64,000 nt of DNA. Origin: Streptomyces spinosus. Its GTDB lineage: Bacteria > Actinomycetota > Actinomycetes > Streptomycetales > Streptomycetaceae. Location of the stretch: positions 1 through 64,000 of the forward strand of contig NZ_JAINRC010000016.1 in the NCBI RefSeq assembly GCF_020400655.1, in the 5' to 3' direction. The notes under the pieces are model-generated. The model worked only from the letters and a program-made list of their open reading frames with translations. It did not search any database and was not told the DNA's origin. The position numbers and the translations under genes are program-made. Shown here one piece after another: positions 63,677 through 64,000 of this stretch (its first letter is position 1; the number at the start of each line of letters is the position of its first letter).

Positions 63677-64000
63677 TCAGAGCGCGAGACCGGTGAGGAC
63701 CAGCACGCGCTCGTAGGTGTAGTCCTCCATCGCGAACCGCACACCCTCGCGGCCCACACCGGACTGCTTGACGCCGCCGTACGGCATCTGGTCGGCGCGG
63801 TAGGACGGGACGTCGCCGATCACCACACCGCCGACCTCCAGGGCGCGGTGGGCCCGGAAGGCGGCCTGGAGGTCGTGGGTGAACACGCCCGCCTGGAGGC
63901 CGTACTTGGAGTCGTTGACCGCGGCGAACGCCTCGGCCTCGCCGTTCACCTTCTGCACCGTGAGGACGGGCCCGAAGACCTCCTCGCAGGAGAGGGTCGC
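63677..64000 (-). CDS. Aldehyde dehydrogenase family protein (3' end only)
   Basis: The C-terminal ~107 residues of a NAD(P)-dependent aldehyde dehydrogenase, cut by the window edge. The visible part begins ATLSCEEVFGPVLTV, the conserved cofactor-site Glu region (E-[VI]-FGPV). NDSKYGLQAGVFTHDL, the beta-strand VIGDVPSYRADQMPYGGVKQSG, and the closing GREGVRFAMEDYTYERVLVL follow. The catalytic Cys lies outside. The substrate cannot be told. It ends with a strong terminator. Confidence 0.93.
   Translation of the reverse strand, partial: ATLSCEEVFGPVLTVQKVNGEAEAFAAVNDSKYGLQAGVFTHDLQAAFRAHRALEVGGVVIGDVPSYRADQMPYGGVKQSGVGREGVRFAMEDYTYERVLVLTGLAL

Overview
This is a high-GC actinobacterial chromosome segment, almost certainly Streptomyces or a close relative. 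The pointers are the very GC-rich third codon positions, frequent GTG/TTG starts, the gene order around rpsO-pnp, nusA-infB and dxr-ispG, and a complete actinobacterial type VII (ESX) secretion locus. About 50 protein genes can be supported. I saw no rRNA, tRNA or CRISPR array.

Layout. (1) 0.2-10.6 kb: a housekeeping block mostly on the minus strand: RNase J, dapA, thyX, then rpsO, pnp, an M16 peptidase, dapB and a small TPR-like membrane protein. Two small membrane-protein genes run on plus. (2) 10.8-11.1 kb: a lone DUF397-type gene. (3) 11.2-36.0 kb: the ESX locus. It holds core membrane genes eccD, eccC, eccB and eccE, a mycosin protease beside eccB, an esxA/esxB WXG100 pair with a second mycosin, several large WXG-like or EspC-like candidate substrates, a lipoprotein, and a 1255-residue MinD-type ATPase in a huge disordered protein. 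Between the 148-aa gene and the core sits a scar: a broken IS630-type transposase fused to the tail of a third mycosin. (4) 36.1-49.3 kb: minus-strand translation genes rimP, nusA, ylxR, infB, DUF503, rbfA, truB and ribF, interrupted by a 1602-codon gene for a degenerate trypsin-like/P-loop/repeat protein. (5) 49.5-51.5 kb: a Tat-like lipoprotein, a ferritin-like DUF4439 protein and a kinase-fold protein lacking catalytic residues. (6) 51.8-59.1 kb: proS, two GNAT genes, ispG, rseP and dxr. (7) 59.3-64.0 kb: a secreted lamin-tail protein, a large acyl-CoA dehydrogenase divergent from a LacI-family regulator with visible operators, a His-rich repeat-containing secreted protein, and the 3' end of an aldehyde dehydrogenase gene.

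How it fits together. In many bacteria nusA-infB-rbfA-truB-ribF-rpsO-pnp-(M16)-dapB...dapA-rnj form one colinear series. Here all of these are on the same strand in that order, and the ESX locus sits exactly between ribF and rpsO. The locus therefore looks like a cassette inserted into an ancestral housekeeping array. EccB/C/D/E would form the membrane channel, with EccC as motor. The mycosins would act outside the membrane. EsxA/EsxB and the WXG/EspC-like proteins are the likely cargo. Function statements rest on motifs and family knowledge; no database search was possible.
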